Positions 51,972-60,268 of a DNA stretch of 64,000 bases are shown here, piece by piece. The notes beneath the pieces are model-generated. The model was not told where the DNA came from. It saw nothing but the letters and a program-made list of their open reading frames with translations, and ran no database searches. Each line of letters opens with the position of its first letter. Within the stretch, counting starts at the first letter, position 1. The translations under genes and the position numbers were made by a program. Location of the stretch: the NCBI GenBank assembly GCA_963802095.1, contig CAWDHI010000002.1:248001-312000 (forward strand). The letters run 5' to 3'. The DNA comes from CAVVEQ01 sp963802095 (GTDB lineage: Bacteria; Chloroflexota; Anaerolineae; Anaerolineales; Anaerolineaceae).

Positions 51972-52905
51972 AATGGCTATGCGGGAAGCCTATGGGCGGG
52001 CATTGGCTGATTACGGGGCTGTAAACCCAAATCTGGTGGCGCTGGATGTGGATACCTCCGCCTCAACCCTTTCCGGTTTCTTCGCCGCCCGGTTTCCAGA
52101 TCGTTTCTTCAATGTGGGCATCGCCGAGCCAAGCATGGTGGATGTAGCTGCCGGTCTGGCTCTGGGAGGTTTCACCCCCTTCATTAACGGGTTTGCCTCG
52201 ATCCTATCCCTGCGCGCGCTTGAGCAGATACGCACCTGCGTGTGCTATGCCCGCACCAATGTGAAGATTGCTGCCAGTTACGCAGGTATCTCTGATTTTA
52301 AGGATGGTCCCACACACTACTCCATCACCGATCTGGCCAACCTGCGCGCCTTGCCCGGTATGACTGTCATCGTCCCCGCGGATGCCGCTGAGGCTGCGGA
52401 TTGGGTCCCGCTGGTCGCCGAACACGATGGACCTGTGTATTTACGAATCAGCAGGGCAGGATCGTTGCCCATCCACCAACCCGGGTCACCTTTGCAGCTT
52501 GGAAAAGGCCGCATCCTGCGGGAAGGAAGCGATCTGACCATCGTCGCAATGGGTTCCATGACCGGGCGAAGCCTGGCTGCTGCCGAAATCCTGGCCATAG
52601 AGGGCATCCAGACCCGCCTGCTGGAAATGCACACCCTCAAACCGCTGGATAACGATATCCTGCTCCAGGCTGCCGCCGAGACAGGTGCGATCGTCACCGC
52701 CGAGGAGCACAATATCATCGGTGGTTTGGGCAGCGCAGTCGCCGAGAACCTGATGGAAACGCTCCCGGTACCGATGGAACGGGTGGGGATCCGCGATTTC
52801 TTCTGCCCCACAGGTCGGGACCTGGATAAATTGATGGACGCTTGTGGGTTATCGGTTTATGCGGTCGTCGAGGCTGCCCGCCGTGCGCTTGCCCGCAAGA
52901 AATAG
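51964..52905 (+). CDS. split transketolase, C-terminal subunit
   Basis: A 313-residue pyrimidine-binding half of a transketolase: DVDTSASTLSGFFAARFPDR, then FFNVGIAEPSMVDVAAGLA with the TPP-activating glutamate, DGPTHYSITDLANLRALPGM, and a C-terminal domain (TAEEHNIIGGLGSAVAENL). The usual GIAEQ is GIAEP. Split transketolases include ordinary enzymes and specialised ones (apulose-4-phosphate AptAB, sulfofructose SqwGH), so the sugar acceptor is open. GGGGGAGGTGAACC gives a strong ribosome site inside the preceding gene. Confidence 0.9.
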   Translation: MAEMAMREAYGRALADYGAVNPNLVALDVDTSASTLSGFFAARFPDRFFNVGIAEPSMVDVAAGLALGGFTPFINGFASILSLRALEQIRTCVCYARTNVKIAASYAGISDFKDGPTHYSITDLANLRALPGMTVIVPADAAEAADWVPLVAEHDGPVYLRISRAGSLPIHQPGSPLQLGKGRILREGSDLTIVAMGSMTGRSLAAAEILAIEGIQTRLLEMHTLKPLDNDILLQAAAETGAIVTAEEHNIIGGLGSAVAENLMETLPVPMERVGIRDFFCPTGRDLDKLMDACGLSVYAVVEAARRALARKK

Positions 52906-52926
52906 AACCGAGTGGGAGGAGAAGCC

Positions 52927-53553
52927 ATGAAAATCGCAGTCTTAAATGAAATCAGTGCCGCAGAAAAGAATTCCGATATCCTTAAAGCACTGGAAGGCCG
53001 CGGGCACGAGGTCCTGAACCTCGGGAACACATCCGCAGGGGAAACCCCAGGACTTCTTTATATTCACACCGGTTTCATGGCAGCATTGCTCCTCGACTTA
53101 AAGGCTGTGGATTACATCATAGGTGGCTGTGGGACCGGGCTGGGTTTCCTCAACGCTGTGTTGCAATATCCCGGGGTTTGCTGCGGGCACCTGCTCACAC
53201 CCCTGGATGCCTTCCTCTTCGCCCGAATCAACGCCGGTAACTGCGTATCTCTCGCCTTGAACCAGGGGTATGGTTGGGCGGGGGATGTAAACCTGCGAAT
53301 GATCTTCGACCAGCTCTTCACTCCTGAAACCGGCAGCGGTTTCCCACCCCACCGCGCCGAGCCGCAGCGGCAGGGACGAGACTTGCTGGCTAAGGTTTCC
53401 CATTCCACTCATAAAACCATGTCCGAGATCATCTCCGCTCTCCCGGAGGAGGTGGTGCGTCCGGTAGTTCAATTCCCGGTATTTCGTGCAACCCTGGAGA
53501 AAGCGATCCACGTCAATCCCAATTTAATGAATGCACTGGCACCGTATTTATAA
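52927..53553 (+). CDS. RpiB/LacAB-family sugar isomerase (long form)
   Basis: A 208-residue member of the ribose-5-phosphate isomerase B / galactose-6-phosphate isomerase family. The core motifs are KIAVLNEISAAEKN, YIIGGCGTGLGFLNAVLQYPG with the catalytic Cys region, and ARINAGNCVSLALNQGYGW. It is about 60 residues longer than RpiB because of a C-terminal extension (PPHRAEPQRQGRDLL onward). Long forms of this family accompany split transketolases; one such partner is the sulfoerythrose isomerase SqwI. ATG at 52927 with GGAGGAG upstream is preferred over an in-frame GTG at 52912. Confidence 0.85.
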   Translation: MKIAVLNEISAAEKNSDILKALEGRGHEVLNLGNTSAGETPGLLYIHTGFMAALLLDLKAVDYIIGGCGTGLGFLNAVLQYPGVCCGHLLTPLDAFLFARINAGNCVSLALNQGYGWAGDVNLRMIFDQLFTPETGSGFPPHRAEPQRQGRDLLAKVSHSTHKTMSEIISALPEEVVRPVVQFPVFRATLEKAIHVNPNLMNALAPYL

Positions 53554-53622
53554 AACTTACATCTTGTTCCTGGTTTGATATTGAATTTCGGATGAAATAA
53601 ATCTTACACGGAGGAAATCAAT

Positions 53623-55014
53623 ATGGCTGAGATGGTCGGAAAACTTCGCAGGAAAATCAAGATTTTTTATGGGATTGGGGATATCGGCAACGCGGTGGTC
53701 AATTCGGCCATCCAGTTTTACTTGATGAAGTTCTACACCGACGGGGCATTGATCCTTCCTGCCCTGGCTGGGAATGCTCTCCTGATCGGCAAGTTCTGGG
53801 ATGCGGTTAACGATCCCCTCTTCGGGTGGCTGACAGATAAAACCAACTCCCGCTTCGGCAAACGGCGCGTCTATATGATCTTCGGGGCGATTCCATTGGG
53901 GATCTCGATTGCGCTGCTTTGGTTCGTTCCCCAGGCAAATCTGTACTGGACCTTTTTCTGGATCGCATTGACCTTCATCCTCTTTGATACGATTTGGACG
54001 CTGACCAATGTCCCGTATTATGCGCTCACCTCGGAATTGACCGATGATTATGACGAGCGCTCCAGCCTGACTACCTACCGCATGGTCATGGCAGTACCAG
54101 CCTACTTGGTAGGAGCCGCCCTCACACCGGCGATCGTCGGCCTTTTCGCCATGCAGCGCACCGGTTATGCCTATATTGGTATTCTTTACGGTATCCTGGC
54201 AGCCGCAGCGCTGCTAATCTCTGCCGCGGGTTTTCGCGAACGCAAAGGGTTGAAACTTGCTCCCCCGGAGGCATCCCCGTTCAAATCTCTGGGAGTTGCG
54301 CTTAAGAACAAACCCTTCGTGCGTCTCTGCATCATTTATTTCAGCATGAATATTTCCTTCGCCTTTTGCAAGATCCTGATGGCATATTTTGTTCAATATC
54401 AACTTGATATGGAAAGCTCGATTACCGCAGCGATGGGCTTGATGTTAATCTGCGTGACGATCTCCCTGCCCTTCTGGCGCTGGCTGGGCGAGAAAATGGA
54501 TAAAGGTCCCGTCTACGCTATTGGGATGGGGATCGGCGCGGTTGCGGTACTGATCACTTTCTTCCTTCCCCACCAACCAACCAATCTTCTCTTTTTCCTC
54601 TTCGCCCTGGTCGGGTTCGGATTCGCGGTGAACTGGATCTTCCCCTGGGCGATGGTCGCGGATGTGGGCGATATTGACCGGGCTGAAACCGGTCAGCAGC
54701 GCAGCGGGATGTATTACGGTGTGTGGGGTCTGGCGACTAAGTTCTCCGAAGCTCTGGCCCTCGCAGGCGTTGGCTGGCTTCTGACCGGGTTTGGCTATGT
54801 GCCAAACGTGGAACAAACTGCGCATTCCCTATTTGGCATCCGGTTATTCTTCGGGCTCATCCCGGCTATCTGTATCTTTATTACCCTCCCCTTCCTTTAC
54901 AGATACCCGATCACCCGCAAGAGCCATGCAGAGGTGCGCGCGAAATTGGAAGCCATGGATGCCAATGATCGGGATCAACTCGAGAATGACAAACCAGTGA
55001 AGTCAATCGGTTAG
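53623..55014 (+). CDS. GPH-family sugar:cation symporter (paralogue 2)
   Basis: A 463-residue, 12-helix GPH transporter (YGIGDIGNAVVNSAIQFYLM start; WDAVNDPLFGWLTDKTNSRFGKRR signature). It is clearly related to the transporter at 45052 but clearly diverged. GGAGG lies 7 bases before the ATG. It lies inside the sugar operon, so it most probably imports the substrate of the pathway. The C-terminal tail is hydrophilic. Confidence 0.87.
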   Translation: MAEMVGKLRRKIKIFYGIGDIGNAVVNSAIQFYLMKFYTDGALILPALAGNALLIGKFWDAVNDPLFGWLTDKTNSRFGKRRVYMIFGAIPLGISIALLWFVPQANLYWTFFWIALTFILFDTIWTLTNVPYYALTSELTDDYDERSSLTTYRMVMAVPAYLVGAALTPAIVGLFAMQRTGYAYIGILYGILAAAALLISAAGFRERKGLKLAPPEASPFKSLGVALKNKPFVRLCIIYFSMNISFAFCKILMAYFVQYQLDMESSITAAMGLMLICVTISLPFWRWLGEKMDKGPVYAIGMGIGAVAVLITFFLPHQPTNLLFFLFALVGFGFAVNWIFPWAMVADVGDIDRAETGQQRSGMYYGVWGLATKFSEALALAGVGWLLTGFGYVPNVEQTAHSLFGIRLFFGLIPAICIFITLPFLYRYPITRKSHAEVRAKLEAMDANDRDQLENDKPVKSIG

Positions 55015-55024
55015 GGAGGCATTA

Positions 55025-56104
55025 ATGAAACCATTACGAGTTGCCGTTGTTGGCTGCGGGCGCATTTCAGACCTGCATCAATTGGGATACCGCAGCAGGG
55101 AGGATGCCAAAATCGTGGCGGTGTGTGACACAAATAAATCCCAGGCAAAAAAGAAAGCCAGAGAATGGGACGTCGAAAAAGTATACGGGAAATATGAGGA
55201 TGTCCTCTCGGATAAGGAAGTGGACGCGGTGGAATTGCTCACCCCCCATCACCTGCACTGTCCGATGACCGTTCAGGCGGCAGAGGCTGGCAAACACATC
55301 TCAGTTCAGAAGCCAATGGCGCTCTGTGCCGCTGAGGCGGATGAAATGATCACCGCTGTCAATAAAGGTGGTGTGATCCTGCGCGTTTATGAGACCTTCG
55401 TTTTCTATCCCCCCGCCGTCCGCGCCAAAGAAATGATCGATGCTGGTGAGATCGGCGACATCCGCGCCATCCGCATGCACGTCAGCACCGGCACAGGCGA
55501 TACCGCCTGGAAGGTACCGCTTTCCTCCTGGGTGTGGCGGCTGAACGAAAAACAGTGCGGCGGAGGTCCCCTGGTCTTTGACCACGGCTATCACCTGTTC
55601 TCACTTGGGTATTTCCTGGGCGGTCCGGTGGAGAAGGTCTTCGCGTGGATCGATAAAACCCCGCTCCCAGAGACTGCCGGGGTTTATAAAATCGACGCCC
55701 CGGCGATGATCATGTTCAAATTCAAAGCACCCCTTTGTTACGGTGAGTTGGATATCGAACATACACCGAAAATGCGCATCTATTCGGATTATTATGCCGA
55801 TGATGACCGTATTGAGGTAATTGGCGAAAAAGGGATGATGTTCATCAACCGTTACACCGCTCGGACGGTGGAACTGCCTGAATTGATGCTTTTCAAGGAT
55901 GGCAAGACGACCCCAATCCCCGTGGAAGGAGTGGAGTGGCACGATAGTTTCACCGCCACAACAATCGATTTCATTGAGAAACTCAAAACCGGCGGTCAGC
56001 CTCAGCTGGATGGTCTTACTGGGAAAGCCGTGCTGCAATTCACATTAGCAGCAATTCAGAGCGCCGAAACCGGTCGGGAAGTCCGACCGGATGATGTGAA
56101 ATAA
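55025..56104 (+). CDS. Gfo/Idh/MocA-family oxidoreductase
   Basis: A 359-residue NAD(P)-dependent sugar dehydrogenase. The N-terminal Rossmann domain starts PLRVAVVGCGRISDLHQLGY; HISVQKPMALCAAEAD holds the catalytic Lys of the EKP motif (QKP here). The C-terminal half is the substrate-binding alpha/beta domain (GGPLVFDHGYHLFSLGYFLG with the catalytic His). Members oxidise sugars, inositols or apiose-type sugars. It lies 10 bp after the GPH gene with AGGGAGG before the ATG, so it is the last intact gene of the operon. Confidence 0.88.
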   Translation: MKPLRVAVVGCGRISDLHQLGYRSREDAKIVAVCDTNKSQAKKKAREWDVEKVYGKYEDVLSDKEVDAVELLTPHHLHCPMTVQAAEAGKHISVQKPMALCAAEADEMITAVNKGGVILRVYETFVFYPPAVRAKEMIDAGEIGDIRAIRMHVSTGTGDTAWKVPLSSWVWRLNEKQCGGGPLVFDHGYHLFSLGYFLGGPVEKVFAWIDKTPLPETAGVYKIDAPAMIMFKFKAPLCYGELDIEHTPKMRIYSDYYADDDRIEVIGEKGMMFINRYTARTVELPELMLFKDGKTTPIPVEGVEWHDSFTATTIDFIEKLKTGGQPQLDGLTGKAVLQFTLAAIQSAETGREVRPDDVK

Positions 56105-56192
56105 TTGTACAAATCGATAATCAATTCACAAATCGGATAAAAACGGTTATGATTGAGGTCAGAATAAATTTCCGAGTCTATTGGAGGACAAA

Positions 56193-56687
56193 ATGATAAG
56201 CACAGCTTTGCAGAAAGCCATTAATGAGCAAATTAATAAAGAATTGTATTCATCATATCTGTATCTTTCCATGGCCACCTATTTTGAAGACCAGAACCTT
56301 TCTGGTTTTGCCAACTGGATGTATGTTCAGGTAGGAGAGGAACGCGAACACGGGATGAAATTCTATAAATATCTCGTGGACTGCGGAGCGAAGGTTGAAT
56401 TGAAAGCCATCGCCGCCCCCGCCACCAGCTGGAAATCCAGCATGGAAGTGTTCACAGAGGTTCAAAAACATGAAGCATTCGTCACTGCTTCCATAAATGC
56501 ACTTTATGAACTCGCTCTCAGTGAAAAGGACTATGCTTCCCAGATCATGCTGCAGTGGTTCATTTCCGAGCAGGTCGAAGAGGAAAAGAATGCCGCAGAG
56601 ATCGTTCAGAAACTTCAGCTGATTGAAGCCAAAGGTACAGCCTTGCTCATGCTTGATCATGAGCTGGGACATCGCGGTAGGGACTAG
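56193..56687 (+). CDS. ftn: ferritin (non-heme, FtnA type)
   Basis: A 164-residue four-helix iron-storage protein: INEQINKELYSSYLYLSMAT with the first ferroxidase Glu, GEEREHGMKFYKYLVD with the E-x2-H pair, and QWFISEQVEEEKNAAEIVQK. All ferroxidase ligands of bacterial FtnA appear present. ATG at 56193 follows GGAGG by 6 bases. It is probably transcribed from its own promoter; two direct repeats of ACAAATCG lie upstream (56109 and 56128). A terminator follows. The iron-uptake genes 0.7 kb downstream fit a shared iron theme. Confidence 0.93.
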   Translation: MISTALQKAINEQINKELYSSYLYLSMATYFEDQNLSGFANWMYVQVGEEREHGMKFYKYLVDCGAKVELKAIAAPATSWKSSMEVFTEVQKHEAFVTASINALYELALSEKDYASQIMLQWFISEQVEEEKNAAEIVQKLQLIEAKGTALLMLDHELGHRGRD

Positions 56688-56696
56688 GATCAAATC

Positions 56697-56724
56697 ACCC
56701 GGAGGTAACCCCTCCGGGTTTTGG
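56697..56724 (+). terminator. terminator after the ferritin gene
   Basis: Arms ACCCGGAGG (56697-56705) and CCTCCGGGT (56711-56719), followed by TTT. Confidence 0.85.
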
Positions 56725-56815
56725 ATTTATTACCATGAGATCATTCAGGTATGTTAATGAAATGAAAGATCTGCATGGTCGGGTTGGGTATGGTAGGCCA
56801 CATCTTTGTGCTGAA

Positions 56816-56909
56816 TATGGAACGAAACAGGTTCTCCATAGCAGGATTTGAACCCGACCCGAAATGAACGCATGCATTTCTAGACGGACCCAGCAGGGGA
56901 AAACCGTCT
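56816..56909. other. cluster of three short hairpins with a tRNA T-arm-like core
   Basis: TATGGA/TCCATA (56816-56840), GAAATG/CATTTC (56861-56880) and AGACGG/CCGTCT (56882-56909) are perfect short inverted repeats in a row. Between the first two lies GGATTTGAACCC, the complement of a tRNA T-loop. No full tRNA folds from it by eye. It may be a tRNA-derived relic, an unknown structured RNA or chance. Confidence 0.3.
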
Positions 56910-56913
56910 TTAG

Positions 56914-57162
56914 CACTTATTCGACCGCAGAGCTGGTTTCCAATCTGAAAATCCGCGCTGGATCCTTAAGATGGTCTCTACCGGCGATGTCACGGATTCC
57001 AATCGCTGGCACCCCGGCGCAGGCCACCTGGATTTCAAACAGCTATTGAATACCCTCTCCTCCATCGGGTATGAGGGTTGGGTTTCAGGTGAGTTTCTAT
57101 CGCTTCCGGATGTGGATACCGTAGCGAAAAAAGGTATGGATCATCTCGCAAGTTTATCGTAA
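56914..57162 (+). pseudogene. C-terminal relic of a sugar-phosphate isomerase/epimerase
   Basis: The frame carrying VTDSNRWHPGAGHLDFKQ and YEGWVSGEFLSLPD matches the C-terminal third of AP-endonuclease/xylose-isomerase-like TIM barrels (the DSNRxxPGxGHxDF motif). Nothing of the preceding 200 residues can be found; the frame is closed by a stop at 56911. It sits just after the sugar operon and ferritin, so the operon probably once had an epimerase here. A short residual open frame (ATG 56971) could still be translated but would not fold. Confidence 0.7.
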
Positions 57163-57221
57163 ATTCCCCATTCACAACGGCGTTTTCGAAAATTCGTACC
57201 ATCTCAATTATATCTTTTGTT

Positions 57222-57260
57222 GATAAAAGGCATCCTTGATGGATGCCTTTTATCATCTAG
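57222..57260. terminator. strong terminator before the iron-uptake operon
   Basis: A perfect 14-bp stem, GATAAAAGGCATCC (57222-57235) and GGATGCCTTTTATC (57241-57254), loop TTGAT, functional in both directions. Confidence 0.85.
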
Positions 57261-57278
57261 TTACTATATTATTTAGTA

Positions 57279-57309
57279 TTGCTAGTTTTTATTTATTAGT
57301 ATATACTAA
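57279..57309 (+). promoter_or_regulatory. promoter and DtxR-type operator of the feo operon
   Basis: TTGCTA (57279-57284), a 17-bp spacer and TATACT (57302-57307). The perfect palindrome TTAGTATATACTAA (57296-57309) covers the -10 box, as expected for metal-dependent repression by the DtxR-family product of the first gene. Confidence 0.72.
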
Positions 57310-57344
57310 CTTCATGATTTCTCTGAGGAGAAAGAAGGCAAATA

Positions 57345-58040
57345 ATGAACAGGAATGAAGAAACCACCCGAGAAAATCGCCCTACTCCAACCATTGAAGA
57401 TTATCTCGCTGTGATCTACACCATGGAGCGGGATGCGGTAGATGTTATACCGGCTCACCTGGCAAAATCCCTTGAAGTCGCCCCGCCAACGGTGACGGTC
57501 ACACTTCGACGTATGGAACGGGATGGCTGGGTAGTAAACGATCCAAATACAGGTATTCGCTTAACAAAGATGGGGGCTGAAGCAGCAGGGTCGGTCATCA
57601 GACGCCACATGCTCACTGAATGGATGCTCACCCGGATGTTAAACGTCCCCTGGTCTGAAACTCACGCTGAAGCCGATCATATCGAACACACCATCTCCAA
57701 TGAAATTGAAGAAAAAATGCGCGCAAACCTGGATGACCCTCGCCAGTGCCCCCACGGCAATCCCCTGCCCGGCTTTGAACACCTCACCTCCACTTGGATT
57801 CCGCTCACCAGCATCCATGCTGGGGAGAAGGTGACCATCCGCAGGATCCACGAAACCGCCGAGGATAACCTCGATCTGCTGCGCTTCCTGGAATCGAACC
57901 AAATCATCCCCGGTCGGGTGGCAGAAGTACGCGAAGTCTTGGATTTCAACCAGACAATGAGTCTAAGGATGGAAGATAAGGATATTTCTTTAGGTTACAC
58001 CGCGGCTCAATTCCTGTTTGTGGAAAGAATTCCTGCTTGA
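57345..58040 (+). CDS. DtxR/MntR-family metal-dependent repressor
   Basis: A 231-residue iron/manganese-responsive regulator with the usual three parts: winged helix (PTIEDYLAVIYTMERDAVDV, AHLAKSLEVAPPTVTVTLRRME), metal-binding/dimerisation domain (RHMLTEWMLTRMLNVPWSETHAEADHIEHTIS region, with several His and Glu ligands; E-x2-H in DHIEH) and a C-terminal SH3-like FeoA domain. It heads the feo operon and overlaps feoAB by 4 bp, so Fe(II) is the likely co-repressor. A palindromic operator overlaps the promoter. Confidence 0.9.
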   Translation: MNRNEETTRENRPTPTIEDYLAVIYTMERDAVDVIPAHLAKSLEVAPPTVTVTLRRMERDGWVVNDPNTGIRLTKMGAEAAGSVIRRHMLTEWMLTRMLNVPWSETHAEADHIEHTISNEIEEKMRANLDDPRQCPHGNPLPGFEHLTSTWIPLTSIHAGEKVTIRRIHETAEDNLDLLRFLESNQIIPGRVAEVREVLDFNQTMSLRMEDKDISLGYTAAQFLFVERIPA

Positions 58041-60268
58041 GTTTTTACCCCATGATCCAGCTCACCGATCTGAAACCTGGTACCAATGCCATCATTCGTC
58101 ACTTGGACGGAGGGCATTCCATTATTTCCCGCCTGGCTGCGATGGGCTTCACCCCCGGGGGAAGTCTCTCGGTTGTTCACAGCGCAAATGGCGGTCCGTT
58201 GCTCGTCTGTCTGAAAGGATCCCGCGTGGCTATCGGCAGAGGTGAGGCTGCTCATATCCTGGTTTCCCTTGCCGAGGAAACTGCTTTACCAATTGTGGAA
58301 AAGAAGTGTGGTTGCGAGATAACAATTGCGCTTACCGGGCAGCCAAACGTCGGGAAGTCCTCTGTCTTCAACCTCCTGACCGGTTTGAACCAGCACGTCG
58401 GCAACTGGACCGGGAAAACGGTCGAGAACAAGATTGGCAAATACCGATTTGCTGACGAAAACTTTAATGTTGTTGATCTTCCCGGCACCTACAGTCTGAC
58501 AGCCAGCTCGGAGGAGGAACGGATCGCCCGTAATTACCTGCTGCAGGGTAACCCGGACCTGGCTGTGGTCGTGGTCAATGCAGCCTCGCTGGAGAGAAGC
58601 CTTTACCTGGTGGCAGAACTTCTTTTACTCCCCGTGCCTCTTGTGATCGCGTTGAATATGACCGATGTAGCCGAACAGGAGGGGGTGAAAGTGGATCCAA
58701 GGATCCTGGAGGCTGCGCTCGGGATCCCGGTTGTTCCAATGGTCGCCGCCAGGGGGACAGGGTTAAAACCGCTGCAGGAAACTATTCTCCGGTTGAATGA
58801 CCGCGCGATACCCTACCATCCGAAGATACCTTCCATTCTGCCTGCCCACCAGGCAATCCTCGATGACCTTCTCAATAGGATCAAATCATACATCCCAGCA
58901 GAATATCCTCCCTTGTGGCTGACGTTGAAACTCCTGGAAGGCGATGAAGAGATCACTTCTCTGATGAAAAATATAGTCCCTGATGAGGAATGGGGAGGCG
59001 TTGAGGCGCTGCTATACCAGCACGAGGATGCAATCCTGGATATCGCTGGAGCGCGGTACGAATGGTCTGCCCGGATCATGCGTGCTGCTGTGGAAGAGCC
59101 AAAAGTGACCCGTGCCAGTTTAACCTCCAACCTGGATAGGGTGTTTACCCACCAATTCTGGGGTACAGCCAGTCTGCTGCTCATCCTGGGGGTAATTTTT
59201 TGGCTTACCTACCGGATTGGCAGCCCGATCCAGGTGGGCTTGAGTGAATGGATCAACCAGCTCGCGGAAGGCTTGCGTGCAGCCTGGCCATTTCAGTCCG
59301 GCTGGGTCCTGGAATTCCTGGCCGGGGGTTTGCTTGGCGGTTTGGGTATGATCCTAACCTTCCTTCCCATCCTGGCGATTTTTTTCGCCAGCCTGGGTTT
59401 CCTGGAGGATACAGGCTACATGGCCAGGGCAGCCTTCCTTTCCGACCGATGGATGCATAAGATGGGACTTCACGGAAAGAGCTTCATGCCAATGCTGCTT
59501 GGCTTCGGGTGCAATGTTCCGGCGGTACTTGGAACAAGGATCATAGAATCACGCCGATCGCGATTATTAACCACCCTGCTGATCCCCCTAATCCCGTGCA
59601 CTGCTCGAATGGCCGTGATCACAGTTCTGGCGGCTGCGTTCTTCGGTCAGTACGCTTTCTGGATTTCCTGGGGATTGGTTGGCTTGAGCCTTGGGGTAAT
59701 GATTGTTGCTGGCCTTTTCCTTCATCATTTCTTTTTCGAGAACGAACATGTCCCATTCATAATGGAGCTACCCCTCTACCACGTCCCCAACCCGCGCACC
59801 ATCGGTATCTACACATGGGAAAATATCCTGGGATTCTTGAAAAAAGCTGGCACCACGATCCTGATCGCTACCATGATTATCTGGGCGCTTTCCTATTTCC
59901 CTTCCGACAACATTGAACAAAGTTATCTTGGCATGGTGGGTAGGTTCCTGGAACCTGTCGGCAGCTTGATGGGATTGCCATGGCCGGTACTTGTTGCCCT
60001 CCTTGCCAGCATCATTGCCAAGGAAAATGCCATCGCCACCCTGGCAGTGCTTTATGGCAGCGTGGCGGTTTTGGCGGCCTCCCTGCCGTTGGCTGCGGCT
60101 TTGGCGTTTATGGTTTTTCTGGTGCTTTTCATTCCCTGCGTGGGTACCGTCGCTGCCATCCGCCAGGAAACAAAATCCTGGAAATGGACAATTGGGAATA
60201 TTGGCATGCAGTTGTTTATTTCCATGAGCCTGGCGATCGTCGTCTACCAGGTGGGCAGGCTTTTCTAG
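58037..60268 (+). CDS. feoB: FeoA-FeoB fusion, ferrous iron transporter
   Basis: Membrane GTPase for Fe(II) uptake, 743 residues. Residues about 5-80 form a FeoA SH3 domain (LTDLKPGTNAIIRHL, RLAAMGFTPGGSLSVV). Residues 95-260 are the G domain (G1 GQPNVGKSS, G3 DLPGTYSL, G4 NMTD). The membrane part follows with gates such as GFGCNVPAVLGTR and PCTARMAV. FeoA is a separate gene in many bacteria; here both are one polypeptide. The first possible start is TTG at 58037 overlapping the DtxR stop; ATG at 58052 is an alternative. Confidence 0.93.
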   Translation: MSFYPMIQLTDLKPGTNAIIRHLDGGHSIISRLAAMGFTPGGSLSVVHSANGGPLLVCLKGSRVAIGRGEAAHILVSLAEETALPIVEKKCGCEITIALTGQPNVGKSSVFNLLTGLNQHVGNWTGKTVENKIGKYRFADENFNVVDLPGTYSLTASSEEERIARNYLLQGNPDLAVVVVNAASLERSLYLVAELLLLPVPLVIALNMTDVAEQEGVKVDPRILEAALGIPVVPMVAARGTGLKPLQETILRLNDRAIPYHPKIPSILPAHQAILDDLLNRIKSYIPAEYPPLWLTLKLLEGDEEITSLMKNIVPDEEWGGVEALLYQHEDAILDIAGARYEWSARIMRAAVEEPKVTRASLTSNLDRVFTHQFWGTASLLLILGVIFWLTYRIGSPIQVGLSEWINQLAEGLRAAWPFQSGWVLEFLAGGLLGGLGMILTFLPILAIFFASLGFLEDTGYMARAAFLSDRWMHKMGLHGKSFMPMLLGFGCNVPAVLGTRIIESRRSRLLTTLLIPLIPCTARMAVITVLAAAFFGQYAFWISWGLVGLSLGVMIVAGLFLHHFFFENEHVPFIMELPLYHVPNPRTIGIYTWENILGFLKKAGTTILIATMIIWALSYFPSDNIEQSYLGMVGRFLEPVGSLMGLPWPVLVALLASIIAKENAIATLAVLYGSVAVLAASLPLAAALAFMVFLVLFIPCVGTVAAIRQETKSWKWTIGNIGMQLFISMSLAIVVYQVGRLF

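Noticed and set aside
48502..56104. Firm assignment as a sulfoquinovose (sulfo-transketolase) operon
   Set aside because: No sulfoquinovosidase, sulfosugar isomerase or sulfoacetaldehyde reductase is recognisable, and the IolD-like enzyme does not belong to that route; kept only as one hypothesis.
56816..56860. Complete tRNA gene on the minus strand
   Set aside because: Only a T-loop-like stretch is present; no matching acceptor, D-arm or anticodon stem with a 7-base loop could be found.
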